Shown here one piece after another: positions 52,001 to 54,370 of a stretch of 64,000 nt of DNA. A program made the position numbers and the translations under genes. Each line of letters starts with the position of its first letter. Positions within the stretch are counted from its first letter, which is position 1. Origin of the DNA: Desmodus rotundus (taxonomy: Eukaryota > Chordata > Mammalia > Chiroptera > Phyllostomidae); contig NC_071391.1 in NCBI RefSeq assembly GCF_022682495.2, positions 107,677,195-107,741,194 on the forward strand. The letters run 5' to 3'. The notes below the pieces were generated by a model, which was not told the origin of the DNA, searched no databases, and saw only the letters and a program-made list of their open reading frames with translations.

Positions 52001-52074
52001 TATAAATGTGTGTGACTGCCTTTTTGCTAATGGTATAGTAGTCATTTTTGTTGATGTTCTCGTAATTTACAACT
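144..52074 (-). CDS. DNAH6: Axonemal dynein heavy chain 6 (inner arm), partial: 23 internal exons
   Basis: This span encodes the N-terminal tail and most of the linker of a ciliary/flagellar inner-arm dynein heavy chain, the ATP-driven motor that bends axonemal microtubules. Splicing 51807-52074, 45803-45937, 45608-45719, 45048-45080, 44823-44940, 43383-43551, 41485-41601, 38334-38534, 35898-36018, 30161-30312, 28443-28595, 24482-24733, 21206-21334, 18076-18189, 17167-17310, 12738-12950, 11475-11567, 9198-9317, 6976-7156, 4740-4836, 1824-2043, 337-501 and 144-254 (minus strand) gives 3,418 nt: one base of a split codon, then 1,139 codons with no stop or frameshift. Linker hallmarks include [63 protein letters not shown] and [12 protein letters not shown]. 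The linker is the DHC_N2-type region, here from about residue 640 onward. Full-length family members run to about 4,100 residues, so roughly a quarter is present. No AAA P-loop is reached. The DNAH6 call rests on recalled similarity of both the divergent N-terminal segment ([15 protein letters not shown]) and the linker; DNAH1/3/7/12 would differ more in the tail. Confidence 0.88.
255..336 (-). other. DNAH6: 82-bp DNAH6 intron
   Basis: This intron runs from GTAAATGACA to CCGTGCAG on the minus strand. The reading frame stays open through part of it, but the tail-end residues (VNDTPYTSI) do not look like dynein. Removing it restores the conserved [11 protein letters not shown] junction. Confidence 0.9.
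337..501 (-). CDS. DNAH6: DNAH6 exon (linker)
   Basis: The 55 codons [20 protein letters not shown] through [10 protein letters not shown] are phase 0. The acceptor is TGCTTTCTTCTAG and the donor GTAAAT. The exon is separated from the next by only 82 bp. [20 protein letters not shown] is the conserved distal linker segment. Confidence 0.96.
502..1823. other. Intron, mostly unremarkable
   Basis: Apart from a MIR relic at about 1262-1505, I see no gene, repeat or motif that I can name here. Confidence 0.5.
1262..1505 (-). repeat. MIR SINE relic
   Basis: The sequence follows the antisense MIR pattern: a TATGCCAGGCACTGTG-like stretch, ACTGGGTACTGCTCTAAGCA, then TTTTATGGATGAGG and GGGACTTGAATCCAG. 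It is old and diverged, and the exact ends are uncertain. Confidence 0.6.
1824..2043 (-). CDS. DNAH6: DNAH6 exon (linker)
   Basis: The first base completes Arg, then 73 codons begin [15 protein letters not shown] and end MLSPEGER. The acceptor is TTTCTTTAATCCAG and the donor [26 protein letters not shown] and [19 protein letters not shown] are among the strongest family matches in the window. Confidence 0.97.
2044..4061. other. Intron, no named feature
   Basis: No exon-like block, long open frame with family similarity, or clear repeat is visible. A short GGTTGGGAACCACTGATTT near 3494-3514 resembles a hAT/MER terminus but is too short to call. Confidence 0.45.
4062..4288 (-). repeat. VES-type bat SINE (antisense) with GA microsatellite
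   Basis: Antisense VES-like copy: CCTCACCTGAGGATATGTTT start, then CCTGCATGTGCCCTGACTGG and CCACTGAGCCACCCTGCCAG at the tRNA-like end. A G-run (about 4112-4123) and a GA tract (to about 4164) have expanded in its middle. The head differs from the other copies, suggesting another subfamily. Confidence 0.8.
4740..4836 (-). CDS. DNAH6: DNAH6 exon (linker)
   Basis: This 97-nt exon completes Gly, then reads [20 protein letters not shown] through SKRVIFP, leaving AG of an Arg codon. The acceptor is TTTTTTTCAATGAACAG and the donor [22 protein letters not shown] is the conserved helix preceding the [10 protein letters not shown] motif formed with the next exon. Confidence 0.95.
5440..5825 (+). repeat. 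L2 LINE 3'-end relic with CT and CA microsatellites
   Basis: The pattern CTTCTGTTCAAAAGCCACTT, followed by CTCTCCATCCCCTTTACC and TTCATAGCTTTATCATCACC, follows the L2 3' region. It is interrupted by (CT)n at about 5629-5669 and (CA)n at 5670-5693. Confidence 0.5.
5925..6265 (+). repeat. Mammalian interspersed repeat, family not assigned
   Basis: The segment has the familiar CAGAGATGTCCACGTCC, TGTGATTACATTAAGG, GGGTCCTTACGAGAGGGAA and CACCAGAAGCCAAGGAGTG landmarks of a common ancient mammalian repeat that recurs here at 8460-9003. I cannot name the family with confidence. Confidence 0.45.
6768..6800 (+). repeat. (GAT)n microsatellite
   Basis: About eleven perfect GAT/ATG units sit in the intron, about 180 bp from the exon at 6976. 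They give poly-His, poly-Ser or poly-Ile in shadow frames on the minus strand, which are not genes. Confidence 0.95.
6976..7156 (-). CDS. DNAH6: DNAH6 exon (linker)
   Basis: The 181-nt exon reads [20 protein letters not shown] through LRAATQP plus a G of a split Gly codon. The acceptor is TTTTTCTCCTAG and the donor [14 protein letters not shown] and [20 protein letters not shown] are canonical linker sequence. Confidence 0.96.
7515..7639. mobile_element. 125-bp mariner-type MITE with TIRs and TA duplication
   Basis: The left end CAGGGTCCAGCAAAGATAGA and the reverse complement of the right end, CAAGGTGAGGCAAAAGTATG, form imperfect inverted repeats of about 31 bp extending to ..TTTA(C/T)AGTTGT. 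The element is flanked by TA on both sides (7513-7514, 7640-7641), as expected for Tc1/mariner integration. It has no coding capacity. Confidence 0.8.
7642..8459. other. Intron, no named feature
   Basis: I see nothing here that I can assign. Confidence 0.4.
8460..9003 (+). repeat. Mammalian interspersed repeat, family not assigned
   Basis: The order GTTCTCACCCTTATGTGGTC, CTGCCAACAACCTGAGTGAC, TGATGAGAACCCAGTCCTGG and the ending ACTAAGTTTGTGGTATTTTG/ACAGCAATTACGACTAATA is that of the same ancient element class as 5925-6265. ORF-like shadows inside it are not genes. Confidence 0.45.
9198..9317 (-). CDS. DNAH6: DNAH6 exon (linker)
   Basis: The 40 codons run from [20 protein letters not shown] to LALFSQTL, phase 0. 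The acceptor is preceded by a long T/C tract (TTTTTTTTCTTTAAAG) and the donor is GTGAGT. LDDS-x6-ASSRYVGP is one of the most conserved blocks in the dynein linker. Confidence 0.96.
9318..10854. other. Intron, no clear feature
   Basis: Scattered L2-like words (for example CTTGAGAGCAGAAGCCTGAT near 9943) hint at old relics. None is firm enough to delimit. Confidence 0.35.
10869..11076 (-). repeat. VES SINE (antisense), full length with 14-bp TSD
   Basis: The element runs from its A-tail (TTTAAAAAGATTTTATTT) to CCACACCAGCCAGGGC. It is flanked by identical 14-bp duplications TCTTTGCCTCATTT at 10855-10868 and 11077-11090. The perfect duplication and near-consensus body mark it as a relatively recent insertion. 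Confidence 0.93.
11475..11567 (-). CDS. DNAH6: DNAH6 exon (linker)
   Basis: The 31 codons [20 protein letters not shown] through ILGGTDDIQ are phase 0. The acceptor is GAATTATTTCTAAG and the donor [16 protein letters not shown] is a conserved linker turn that leads into the invariant LLDDS block of the next exon. Confidence 0.95.
11800..12125 (+). mobile_element. LINE-1 3' UTR fragment
   Basis: The landmarks TTTTGGTGGTTGCCAGATTG, GAATGTATTGTACAGCATAG and the ending ATGTATGTCAACTGTAATTG plus A-run are the usual sense-strand 3' end of an L1. It is 5'-truncated and lies 230 bp from the exon at 11475. Confidence 0.8.
12126..12737. other. Intron, AT-rich, no named feature
   Basis: AT-rich single-copy-looking sequence, with a short (ATAATG)-like run near 12565-12590. 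Confidence 0.4.
12738..12950 (-). CDS. DNAH6: DNAH6 exon (linker)
   Basis: The 71 codons begin [17 protein letters not shown] and end [10 protein letters not shown]. The acceptor is GTTTTCCAG and the donor [16 protein letters not shown] and [19 protein letters not shown] are signature linker motifs shared by axonemal and cytoplasmic dyneins. Confidence 0.95.
13052..13090 (+). repeat. (CAA)n microsatellite
   Basis: About thirteen CAA units occur 100 bp upstream, in gene sense, of the exon at 12738-12950. Confidence 0.95.
13900..15080 (+). mobile_element. Old HAL1/LINE-1 ORF1-region relic
   Basis: The order CTTGAAGGCAGCCATCTCTC, ATATACCCAGTGAAAATACC, CAGTTCTTCAGGCAGAAGGA on the plus strand is the ORF1 C-terminal/3' part of an old L1 or HAL1. 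Many stops and indels show that it is dead. The 5' boundary is uncertain; similar sequence may start near 13260. Confidence 0.55.
15270..16080 (-). mobile_element. LINE-1 3' region, antisense
   Basis: The antisense order is CATAGTGGCTGGTAACCACT, TTTAGTATAACATTTTCAAG, TGCTGAATCATAATCCATTA, TTTGGCTATTATGAATGATG, AGAGTGGAATGACTTGGTAA. This is the standard 3'-UTR-like part of old mammalian L1s. Confidence 0.75.
16140..16400 (+). mobile_element. LINE-1 3' UTR fragment, sense
   Basis: ACAGGGGTTGCCTGGGTTTG, GGGAACTTGGGGGTGGGAGT and TGACTTAACTGTATGCAAGT match the sense L1 3' UTR. It abuts the antisense L1 that ends near 16080. Confidence 0.65.
17167..17310 (-). CDS. DNAH6: DNAH6 exon (linker)
   Basis: The 48 codons [20 protein letters not shown] through QKVEKMKEK are phase 0. 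The acceptor is CTAATTTTCGTAG and the donor [26 protein letters not shown] is highly typical of axonemal dynein linkers. Confidence 0.93.
17311..18075. other. Intron, no named feature
   Basis: I see no recognised element between these two closely spaced linker exons. Confidence 0.45.
18076..18189 (-). CDS. DNAH6: DNAH6 exon (linker)
   Basis: The 38 codons [20 protein letters not shown] through DQLQEEWLK are phase 0. The acceptor is TACATTTTAAAG and the donor [26 protein letters not shown] is the classic W-rich linker helix of the family. Confidence 0.93.
18815..19975 (+). mobile_element. LINE-1 ORF2 fragment with internal duplication
   Basis: The plus-strand frame at 18802-19116 reads [29 protein letters not shown] and [18 protein letters not shown], which is the C-terminal part of the L1 endonuclease domain. 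Later sequence (ATTCCAGGACCAGAGGGCTT near 19829) continues into the reverse-transcriptase region with frame breaks. The segment 18841-18993 recurs, diverged, at 19350-19501. Confidence 0.75.
19976..20960. other. Intron, no named feature
   Basis: The stretch contains no exon of the dynein and no repeat that I can name. Confidence 0.4.
20962..21050 (+). mobile_element. Short LINE-1 ORF2 fragment
   Basis: AACATGAAAACACAGCGCAC..GGAATGCAGCAAAAGCAGTC matches the same ORF2 region seen at 19119-19190. It lies about 155 bp below the exon at 21206. Confidence 0.6.
21206..21334 (-). CDS. DNAH6: DNAH6 exon (linker start)
   Basis: The 43 codons [20 protein letters not shown] through [12 protein letters not shown] are phase 0, with a TTAATTTTACAG acceptor and a GTAATG donor. 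[13 protein letters not shown] is close to where the DHC_N2-type linker begins in dynein heavy chains. Confidence 0.91.
21335..22849. other. Intron, no named feature
   Basis: Nothing assignable. The open frames in it are short and without family likeness. Confidence 0.4.
22850..23028 (+). repeat. MIR SINE relic
   Basis: The sense MIR core is visible: TTCTGGTTCCTCCATTTATT, GGTTACTTAACCTCCTTGTG, TTCCTTCTCTATAGAATGTA, GAGGATTAAATGAGTTAAG. Confidence 0.85.
23035..23725 (+). mobile_element. LINE-1 3' UTR interrupted by a VES SINE
   Basis: TGTCCATCAACTGTGGAATG, TGATGAAATACTACATAGCA and CACAGCAACATGGATGAATC precede the SINE. After it, TTCAGGGTAGTGGATGGCTT and AACTCACTGAGTTGTATGGA continue the same L1 3' UTR. 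The two halves flank 23250-23466. Confidence 0.85.
23250..23466 (-). repeat. VES SINE (antisense) nested in L1, 13-bp TSD
   Basis: The body runs from an A-tail complement to CCACCCCAGCGAGGGC. Target duplications TGTATGATTCTAT (23237-23249) and TGTATGAGTCTAT (23467-23479) differ at one base. It inserted after the surrounding L1 was fixed. Confidence 0.92.
23726..24481. other. Intron, AT-rich, no named feature
   Basis: Phrases such as TTTGTTGATGAACATTGACT near 23862 recall an antisense L1 3' end, but it is too diverged to delimit. Confidence 0.35.
24482..24733 (-). CDS. DNAH6: DNAH6 exon (tail to linker)
   Basis: At 252 nt, this is the second longest exon here. Its 84 codons run from [18 protein letters not shown] to NEVKLQAQ. 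The acceptor is TTCCATTTAG and the donor [26 protein letters not shown] matches the region just before the dynein linker, followed by acidic helices ([18 protein letters not shown]). Confidence 0.92.
24884..25050 (+). repeat. VES-type SINE (sense), diverged
   Basis: The tRNA-like head CCCTGCCCGAATAGCTCAGT with the B-box-like GGTTCAAACCCCGATTAGGG is followed by a body and an A-rich tail (AATAATAATAATTTTAAAAA). It is older than the antisense copies, with a more tRNA-like promoter. Confidence 0.8.
25706..25905 (-). mobile_element. MER5-type hAT relic
   Basis: The antisense order is GAAACGGTTCTCACCCTTCG, CACCTTGGGAAGCTTGTTAA, AGAATATGCATTTCTAACAA, CCCTTTGAGAAACACCATTC. The ends are inverted repeats of the GGTTCTCA type. 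No coding capacity. Confidence 0.75.
26370..26780 (+). repeat. Probable L2 LINE relic
   Basis: CTTGTCATGCTGCCTCATGT, CACTTCTTGGAATGCCTTCT and CCATAGAGCCTAGGGCAGC follow the L2 3' consensus order loosely. Confidence 0.4.
26950..27415 (+). repeat. Mammalian LTR-like repeat, family not assigned
   Basis: The order GTGAAACTTGGGAGCTGCTG, GTGGCCATGTTTGCTGCC, AGGATCCCTGTTTTGGCCTA, CAACTGGGTTTTGGTTATTT matches the 3' part of a common mammalian repeat also present at 28850-29370 and 47690-48060. Confidence 0.4.
27814..27871 (+). repeat. (GT)n-(G)n-(GA)n compound microsatellite
   Basis: Ten GT units are followed by nine G residues, a short spacer and about nine GA units. Confidence 0.95.
28050..28300 (+). 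repeat. MIR SINE relic
   Basis: GCATTGGCTTTGCAGTCAGA, TCTGTGATCTAGGACAACAT, TTTCCTCATCGACAGAGTAA and GTGTGGTACAGTGCCTGACC are in MIR order. It ends about 140 bp below the exon at 28443. Confidence 0.85.
28443..28595 (-). CDS. DNAH6: DNAH6 exon (tail)
   Basis: The 51 codons run from [20 protein letters not shown] to [11 protein letters not shown], phase 0. The acceptor is TTTCTTTTTCTTTCCTAG and the donor GTGAGT. The [19 protein letters not shown] sequence formed across the junction with the next exon confirms the order. Confidence 0.9.
28850..29370 (+). repeat. Mammalian LTR-like repeat, family not assigned
   Basis: GTCTGGTTGGTCACTAGGCA, GTCAATGTGATTGGATAAGG and the late GCTTAAGCCCGTGTGAGGTC correspond to landmarks of the same ancient repeat class as 26950-27415. 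It is interrupted and diverged. Confidence 0.35.
29560..29775 (+). mobile_element. Ancient non-autonomous DNA transposon relic (hAT-like)
   Basis: AGTTTTCTGTAAGGGCCAGA, GGACATACAGTCTCTATCAC and GCGTTCTAATAAACCGTTTG follow a well-known mammalian DNA-transposon relic with the TTCTGTAAAGGGCCAGATAG-type start. I do not name the subfamily. Confidence 0.6.
30161..30312 (-). CDS. DNAH6: DNAH6 exon (tail)
   Basis: Two bases complete Asp, then 50 codons: [20 protein letters not shown] through [11 protein letters not shown]. The acceptor is ATTTTATGTAG and the donor [26 protein letters not shown] is a well-conserved block in axonemal heavy chains. The exon is about 4.1 kb from its lower-coordinate genic flank features and 5.6 kb from the upstream exon. 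Confidence 0.9.
30928..32816 (-). mobile_element. HAL1-type element (LINE-1 without ORF2), full length, 10-bp TSD
   Basis: The element is in antisense. From its 5' end at 32816 it has a 5' UTR (GGCCAAAATGGAGGCATAGG, about 650 nt), then ORF1 (32160-31330), then a 3' UTR with a G-rich tract and the terminus CAACTGTAATAGCATAATCA-ATAAAATGCATTT plus A-tail. GATTATTCTT occurs at both flanks (30918-30927 and 32817-32826). ORF1 runs straight into the 3' UTR, with no trace of ORF2. This is the half-L1 (HAL1) organisation: such elements must borrow reverse transcriptase from an autonomous L1. An internally deleted L1 is the alternative. Confidence 0.82.
31330..32160 (-). pseudogene. L1/HAL1 ORF1 RNA-binding protein with one in-frame stop
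   Basis: The 276-codon frame starts [20 protein letters not shown] and runs to MLKGFI with a TAA at 31330-31332. One TAA at codon 176 (31633-31635), after [10 protein letters not shown], breaks it; the downstream frame continues intact as [19 protein letters not shown]. The N-terminal part is charged and coiled-coil-like ([20 protein letters not shown]). The RRM-like and C-terminal blocks [36 protein letters not shown] and [14 protein letters not shown] are plain. ORF1p coats L1 RNA as trimers. With a single disabling change, this copy is young. Confidence 0.85.
33060..33190 (+). repeat. MIR SINE relic
   Basis: CCTAGGGTCAGTCTTTAACC, TTGGGTTAGTCACTTAATTT and CTTCAGCTTCCTCATAATAG are in MIR order; short and diverged. 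Confidence 0.65.
33570..33830 (+). repeat. MIR SINE relic
   Basis: GTGTAATGGTTAAGCACACA, AACAACTGTGTAATTTTGCA, TTTATAAAATGAGAATATTG and AGGATTAGATGAGACACCTG give most of the MIR consensus in sense. Confidence 0.85.
33831..35007. other. Intron, no named feature
   Basis: I can assign nothing here. Confidence 0.4.
35008..35165 (+). repeat. VES SINE (sense)
   Basis: Head CCTGGCCTGGTGGCTCAGTT and GGTTCGATTCCCAGTGAGGG (A- and B-box regions), then ATCTGATCGATGTTTCTCTC and a C/T-rich tail. It lies tail-to-tail with the antisense copy 26 bp further on. Confidence 0.9.
35191..35385 (-). repeat. VES SINE (antisense)
   Basis: The body runs from TTAAAAGATTTTATTT to CTACACCAGCCAGGGC. No clear target duplication is visible, perhaps because it landed in or beside the tail of the sense copy at 35008-35165. 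Confidence 0.9.
35898..36018 (-). CDS. DNAH6: DNAH6 exon (tail)
   Basis: The 121-nt exon reads [20 protein letters not shown] through [11 protein letters not shown] plus a G overhang. The acceptor is TTTATAACATTAG and the donor GTAACT. The overhang joins to AT of the next exon to give Asp, producing LQEPDVKFF across the junction. A predicted coiled or helical tail segment. Confidence 0.9.
36019..37540. other. Intron, no named feature
   Basis: AT-rich. GGTTCACATAAAGCTAAAAT and ACCATTTGGGAGAGATTGTT near 37120-37260 suggest an old antisense L1 3' piece, but it is not delimited. Confidence 0.35.
37558..37783 (-). repeat. VES SINE (antisense) with 17-bp TSD
   Basis: The element runs from AAAAAAGATTTTATTTACTT to CCACACCGATCAGGGC. 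Flanks ATTTATATGCAGGTTTT (37541-37557) and ATTTATATGTAGCTTTT (37784-37800) match at 15 of 17 positions. This copy carries a short indel-bearing middle and is older than the 10869 copy. Confidence 0.88.
38334..38534 (-). CDS. DNAH6: DNAH6 exon (tail)
   Basis: The 67 codons run from [20 protein letters not shown] to [10 protein letters not shown], phase 0 at both ends. The acceptor is TTTTATTTTCTAACAG and the donor GTATGT. The peptide contains [20 protein letters not shown], a typical tail motif of inner-arm heavy chains. Confidence 0.9.
38700..39230. other. GC-rich repeat-like segment of unknown type
   Basis: The segment is richer in G and C than its surroundings (CTGCCACACTGGGCCTTGCC, GGCAGAGAGAGGTGGTCGGG). 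A 226-codon minus-strand open frame spans 38696-39376 but shows no family likeness and crosses into the VES piece at 39232. It could be part of a LINE 5' UTR. Confidence 0.35.
39232..39330 (-). repeat. VES SINE fragment (antisense)
   Basis: Partial copy: TCTATTGATTTGAGAGAGAG, GATCGATTGCCTCCTGTACG, TGCCCTGACTGGGGATCCAA. The tRNA-like end is missing. Confidence 0.75.
39595..40315 (+). mobile_element. LINE-like composite fragment
   Basis: A T/C-rich stretch of about 430 bp is followed by ACAACAGCATACAAGATGTG, GAACAAAAGATATACACAGG and GAAAAAATATTCCATGCAAA. The last two resemble an L1 ORF2 segment. Boundaries and family are uncertain. Confidence 0.4.
40530..41058 (+). repeat. Mammalian interspersed repeat, family not assigned
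   Basis: GACAAGGTTACATTATATGG, TTGCAGGTATAATTAAGATC, CCCTTAAAAGAGGGATTAGG and GAACACAGAAACTGTGAGAT are landmarks of the same ancient class as 5925-6265. Confidence 0.45.
41060..41240 (-). mobile_element. Bat L1/HAL1 3'-tail fragment (antisense)
   Basis: GTTCAATTACATTTGCCCCA followed by a C-rich run and TTGTCCATGGGTCCTTTATA is the complement of the G-rich 3' tail seen in the HAL1 at 30928. It is strongly 5'-truncated and ends about 245 bp from the exon at 41485. Confidence 0.7.
41485..41601 (-). CDS. DNAH6: DNAH6 exon (tail)
   Basis: This 117-nt, phase-0 exon encodes [18 protein letters not shown] through [11 protein letters not shown], with a CGTTTCAG acceptor and a GTGTGT donor. It opens with an acidic patch (EKQEEDES) followed by a hydrophobic helix ([14 protein letters not shown]). 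Confidence 0.88.
42075..42250 (-). repeat. MIR SINE relic
   Basis: TGTGTGTCAGGCAGTGCTGA, CACCAACCACACGCAGCAGG and TTAGTAAGTGGCAGACCCAG follow the antisense MIR pattern. Confidence 0.7.
42280..42725 (+). mobile_element. Old LINE-1 3' UTR fragment
   Basis: TTTTGACCCAACAATTCCAC, CTAGGAATTTCTCCTAAGGG, TTCTTTGCATCATTATTTGT and ACAAAACATTGTTAAATGGG match the sense 3' UTR of older mammalian L1 subfamilies. Confidence 0.7.
42960..43145 (+). repeat. L2 LINE 3'-end relic
   Basis: CAAGCTGTAAGTTTCTTGGA, TATACACCCAACACGCAGTG, CACAGTAGGTACTTAAGAAG and TATTTCTTGAATGAGCACAT are the usual L2 terminal landmarks. Confidence 0.7.
43383..43551 (-). CDS. DNAH6: DNAH6 exon (tail)
   Basis: One base completes the Cys codon, then 56 codons run from [15 protein letters not shown] to [10 protein letters not shown]. 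The acceptor is a TTTTTTTCTTTTCAAG tract. The donor, GTACAT, is weak. The segment [17 protein letters not shown] is the conserved helical part. Confidence 0.9.
43552..44822. other. Intron, no named feature
   Basis: Nothing assignable. Confidence 0.4.
44823..44940 (-). CDS. DNAH6: DNAH6 exon (tail)
   Basis: The exon begins with AT, completing an Asp codon, and encodes [20 protein letters not shown] through KRHHCMRLT, leaving TG for a Cys codon finished by the next exon. The acceptor is TGCTATTCTTAG and the donor GTAAAT. The [19 protein letters not shown] block is strongly dynein-like, while the first third (EYKVQDSGG) looks like a variable linker. Confidence 0.9.
45048..45080 (-). CDS. DNAH6: DNAH6 33-bp microexon
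   Basis: The 33 nt are bounded by a TTTTCTAG acceptor and a GTGAGT donor. With the G left by the upstream exon it reads [11 protein letters not shown] and leaves another G for the next exon, so including or skipping it keeps the frame. Skipping joins QY directly to DEYKVQDSG. The hydrophilic peptide lies in a variable, probably flexible part of the tail. It is identified only from splice sites and phase, so usage is unproven. Confidence 0.7.
45081..45607. other. Intron between microexon and next exon, no named feature
   Basis: I see no repeat or second small exon candidate with good splice sites. Confidence 0.4.
45608..45719 (-). CDS. DNAH6: DNAH6 exon (tail)
   Basis: This 112-nt exon encodes [18 protein letters not shown] through [10 protein letters not shown], plus one base (G) of a split codon. 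It has a CAATATCTAG acceptor and a GTAGGC donor. The arginine-rich helix [18 protein letters not shown] is conserved in style with dynein tails. The G overhang can be completed by either the 33-bp exon or the exon after it. Confidence 0.9.
45720..45802 (-). other. DNAH6: 83-bp DNAH6 intron
   Basis: It runs from GTAAGGAATT to CAATATCTAG on the minus strand and is close to the lower size limit for efficient mammalian splicing. Confidence 0.9.
45803..45937 (-). CDS. DNAH6: DNAH6 exon (tail)
   Basis: The 45 codons run from [14 protein letters not shown] to ATQVVRLEE, phase 0 at both ends. The acceptor is TTTTCATTCAG and the donor GTAAGG. The sequence looks helical, with a leucine-rich first half ([21 protein letters not shown]). 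It is separated from the next exon by an intron of only 83 bp. Confidence 0.9.
46314..46564. mobile_element. 251-bp hAT MITE with 8-bp TSD
   Basis: The ends TAGCGATTT and AAATCGCTA are perfect 9-bp inverted repeats, with further diverged complementarity inward around the TGGCACA/TGTGCCA-like words (CATGGCACATG, CTGTGGCACACC). The 8-bp direct repeat ATCTAAGA flanks them at 46306-46313 and 46565-46572. Eight-base duplications are the mark of hAT transposases. Non-coding. Confidence 0.85.
46573..47689. other. Intron, no named feature
   Basis: Nothing assignable. Confidence 0.4.
47690..48060 (+). repeat. Mammalian LTR-like repeat, family not assigned
   Basis: GGCCTGGTTTATCAGAGCAT, GCAGTGATTGGTTCAAGATG, GACAAACTGAGCCAATCAGT and GAAAGAGCCAGCTGCAACTA belong to the same class as 28850-29370 and are better preserved here. 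Confidence 0.45.
48690..50430 (+). mobile_element. LINE-1 ORF2 and 3' end, dead
   Basis: The plus strand carries, in order, TCCCAGATTACTTCATTGGT, CACAAAAAAAACAAAAGAGG, GTAGATGCAGAAAAAGCATT, TATTTGCAGATGACATATTC (the RT DD-containing region), TTATGTGGAAGTTCAAGGGG, AATGGTGCTGGGACAACTGG and a short 3' end. Frameshifts and stops occur throughout. Confidence 0.88.
50431..51806. other. Intron, no named feature
   Basis: Single-copy-looking AT-rich sequence. Confidence 0.4.
51807..52074 (-). CDS. DNAH6: DNAH6 exon (N-terminal tail), first of the set
   Basis: This 268-nt exon encodes tail residues 1-89 of the assembled segment after one base of a split codon. It begins [13 protein letters not shown] and ends NLFIVNR. 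The middle is rich in charged and aromatic residues ([19 protein letters not shown]), followed by a basic stretch [18 protein letters not shown]. The acceptor follows a T-rich tract (TTTTTTATAG). I placed the donor at CGT|GTATGT because it keeps phase 0 with the next exon. The overlapping C|GTGTAT would shift the frame. This segment is specific to DNAH6 rather than shared by all dyneins, so it carries most of the orthology signal. Confidence 0.88.
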
Positions 52075-53280
52075 CTATAAAAAATAGAAATTGGGGCAAG
52101 TGAATAAAGTATTCAGTACAAAATTAAGCAATTACATTACTTTTTGTTTTAAAGAGATAAAACATTCCTGGAAAACAAATATTATTTAAAATTTCTAAAT
52201 ATTCTGACAAACTAATTTTAGATTAAATAAATTACTCAAGAAAAGGAGGAGGAGCTGTTTTTTAAACCACAGTTATAGCTCTTAAAGTTTTCACAACCTT
52301 GATGATATAGTGCATAATTTCAGTTACATGGTGTTTATAAAAAAGTCAATTACAGATTTTTACATAATAGCCACATATGAAAGCTACCTGGGAATAAGTT
52401 TTTATTTGTAACTAACTCTTTATAAACTATTCAATAATAATAGTGTAAAAAAGTTTTATACTATCCAGAATTATGAGAAAGCAAAGCAAAAATATGATTT
52501 AGATAAAATTAGAATCAAGACCCAGATTAAGCTAAAAATAGGTCTAATTTATCACATAAATACTTAAATACTATTCAGAAATTGTTTTTTCAAGATATCC
52601 CTCTTTCAACTGTCATCAAGAGTATACTTCAACTTTATATATTACAGGAAATAGATCAAGTAAAGAAGACAAACAAGAATGGCATAAAAAAGAAGTAGAG
52701 ATGGGTGAAGGAAACAAAATAATGAGAATGCAAAGGACCAATTCTCTAAAACTTCTTAAAATAAGAACTTTCTTACAGGTACAAATATATTTTCTACAAT
52801 TTTAGCTTTAATCTTGAAATGTTGAATGCAACTTAAACATTCAATAGTAGAACAAGTGTGAAATATATTATGATATAGCAAGTTATTAAAATATATTTAG
52901 GAATTTAGGAAAATAAAATTTATGAAGCTTCTATGGTAGTTTAGAACAATAAGATAAAGGTTAAGTGTAAAATAAAACCCCAATTGTTTCTATGTTAAAA
53001 CTACGCAAAAATTATATATACTAGCAATTAGGCAGGAATACTCCTGTGAAAATCAACTGTTTCCCACATCTACGTTCTCGTCTAGTCCTTACTTAGCTCT
53101 GCATTCTGAACCTAAAGTTCATGGATGACCCTTTAGTATAGCCTTCAGTCATCTGTGAAATCCCTGAAATTGTATGTAAACAAATCTACATACGTATATA
53201 AGTTTTTAAGGAATTAGAACAAAATTCTTATATGCTTTGGGTCTGTTAATAAAAAGAACTAAGAAACACTGGCATAAATA
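52075..53280. other. Intron upstream of the first recognised exon
   Basis: No further DNAH6 exon found here; AT-rich. Confidence 0.4.
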
Positions 53281-53490
53281 ATTTTTTTATTGTTGTTCAG
53301 TTACAGTTGTCCCGCCTCTTCCCCCATTGCTCTTCCCTGTCCCTCCCCCCACACTCCCACAGTCAACCGCCCACATTGTCCATGCCCATGAGTCCTCTCT
53401 TCGTGCACCTTTGCTTTTCCCTTCCCCTTCTTTCCTGTTATCCCCCTCCACCCTCCCCTCTGGTCACCATCAGTTTGTTCTTTATTTCCA
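53281..53490 (-). mobile_element. Bat L1/HAL1 3'-tail fragment (antisense)
   Basis: TTTTTTATTGTTGTTCAGTT, ACAGTTGTCCCGCCTCTTCC and CCCACATTGTCCATGCCCAT are the antisense of the G-rich 3' tail; truncated. Confidence 0.75.
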
Positions 53491-53515
53491 ATTTTTATTG
53501 TAATAAAACTAAGTA

Positions 53516-54221
53516 AAAAATTCCTTTTTAAAAATTAGAACTGAACCGGAATGAAAGCAAACCCAAACCAAGCACACAAGGGGAGCTGGGGGCTGGTGGT
53601 GCTGGGGGAGGGGGAAAGATTGAGGGTGGCCCCCCTACTTTGGTGCTGCAATGGAAAAGTATCAACCTGTTCAAGCTTGTATCTGAGTCCACTATCTGAT
53701 TCTCTGTGTTCTAATTAACTCCCACCAGAAATTTCTGGGAAAATAGAGGTTTTACATGTTGCTGGCCAGGTATATGGGAAATGAAATGTTTTTCTTTTCT
53801 TTTTTTTTTTTTTTTTGTCAACAACTGAAGCTATAATTAGGACATTCTTGAAGAGGTTCTCTCCAAAATGTGAAATTTCAACTTGTCTCTTAAACTGTAA
53901 TCAACTTCAGGTGTTTCATTAACATTAGGTCATCAAACCAACCTAAAATCAAGAACAAGCAGTTCAGCACAGCCCTGGTGCATGTCTGGAAAACTCACCC
54001 TGTATGGGTCAATTTACTACTAAAGACCCTTCTAGAAGGTGGCAGGTGTGGTCCATGATGTTGAATTTTAATTTATTGGTGCTCAGTGTCACTGAGAAAT
54101 TCTTTTTATTTATATTTTCCTACCTACTCAAGATCCTCATTCTCAACACCCTGGGCCTTTTTCTTCTCTACAAATCTCCACTCTGAATAGAGCAAAAGAA
54201 CACATGTGAGTCTTTCTCAAA
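53516..54221. other. Intron, no named feature apart from a poly(T)
   Basis: A T-run of about 17 occurs at 53800-53817. Confidence 0.4.
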
Positions 54222-54370
54222 GATTGAGTCACCAGTATCAAAATCATCTGGGGTGCTTATTAAGAATCCAGATTTCTGGGTCCAACATAGAATCAGAATC
54301 TTTATGTTTGGGGCTCAAGATTCTAGTTCAACAAGCTCACTGGGTGATTCTGAACCATGGAATTTTATTT
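54222..54370 (+). mobile_element. MER5-type hAT relic
   Basis: ACCAGTATCAAAATCATCTG, GGTGCTTATTAAGAATCCAG and CACTGGGTGATTCTGAACCA follow the MER5 sense pattern. Confidence 0.7.
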
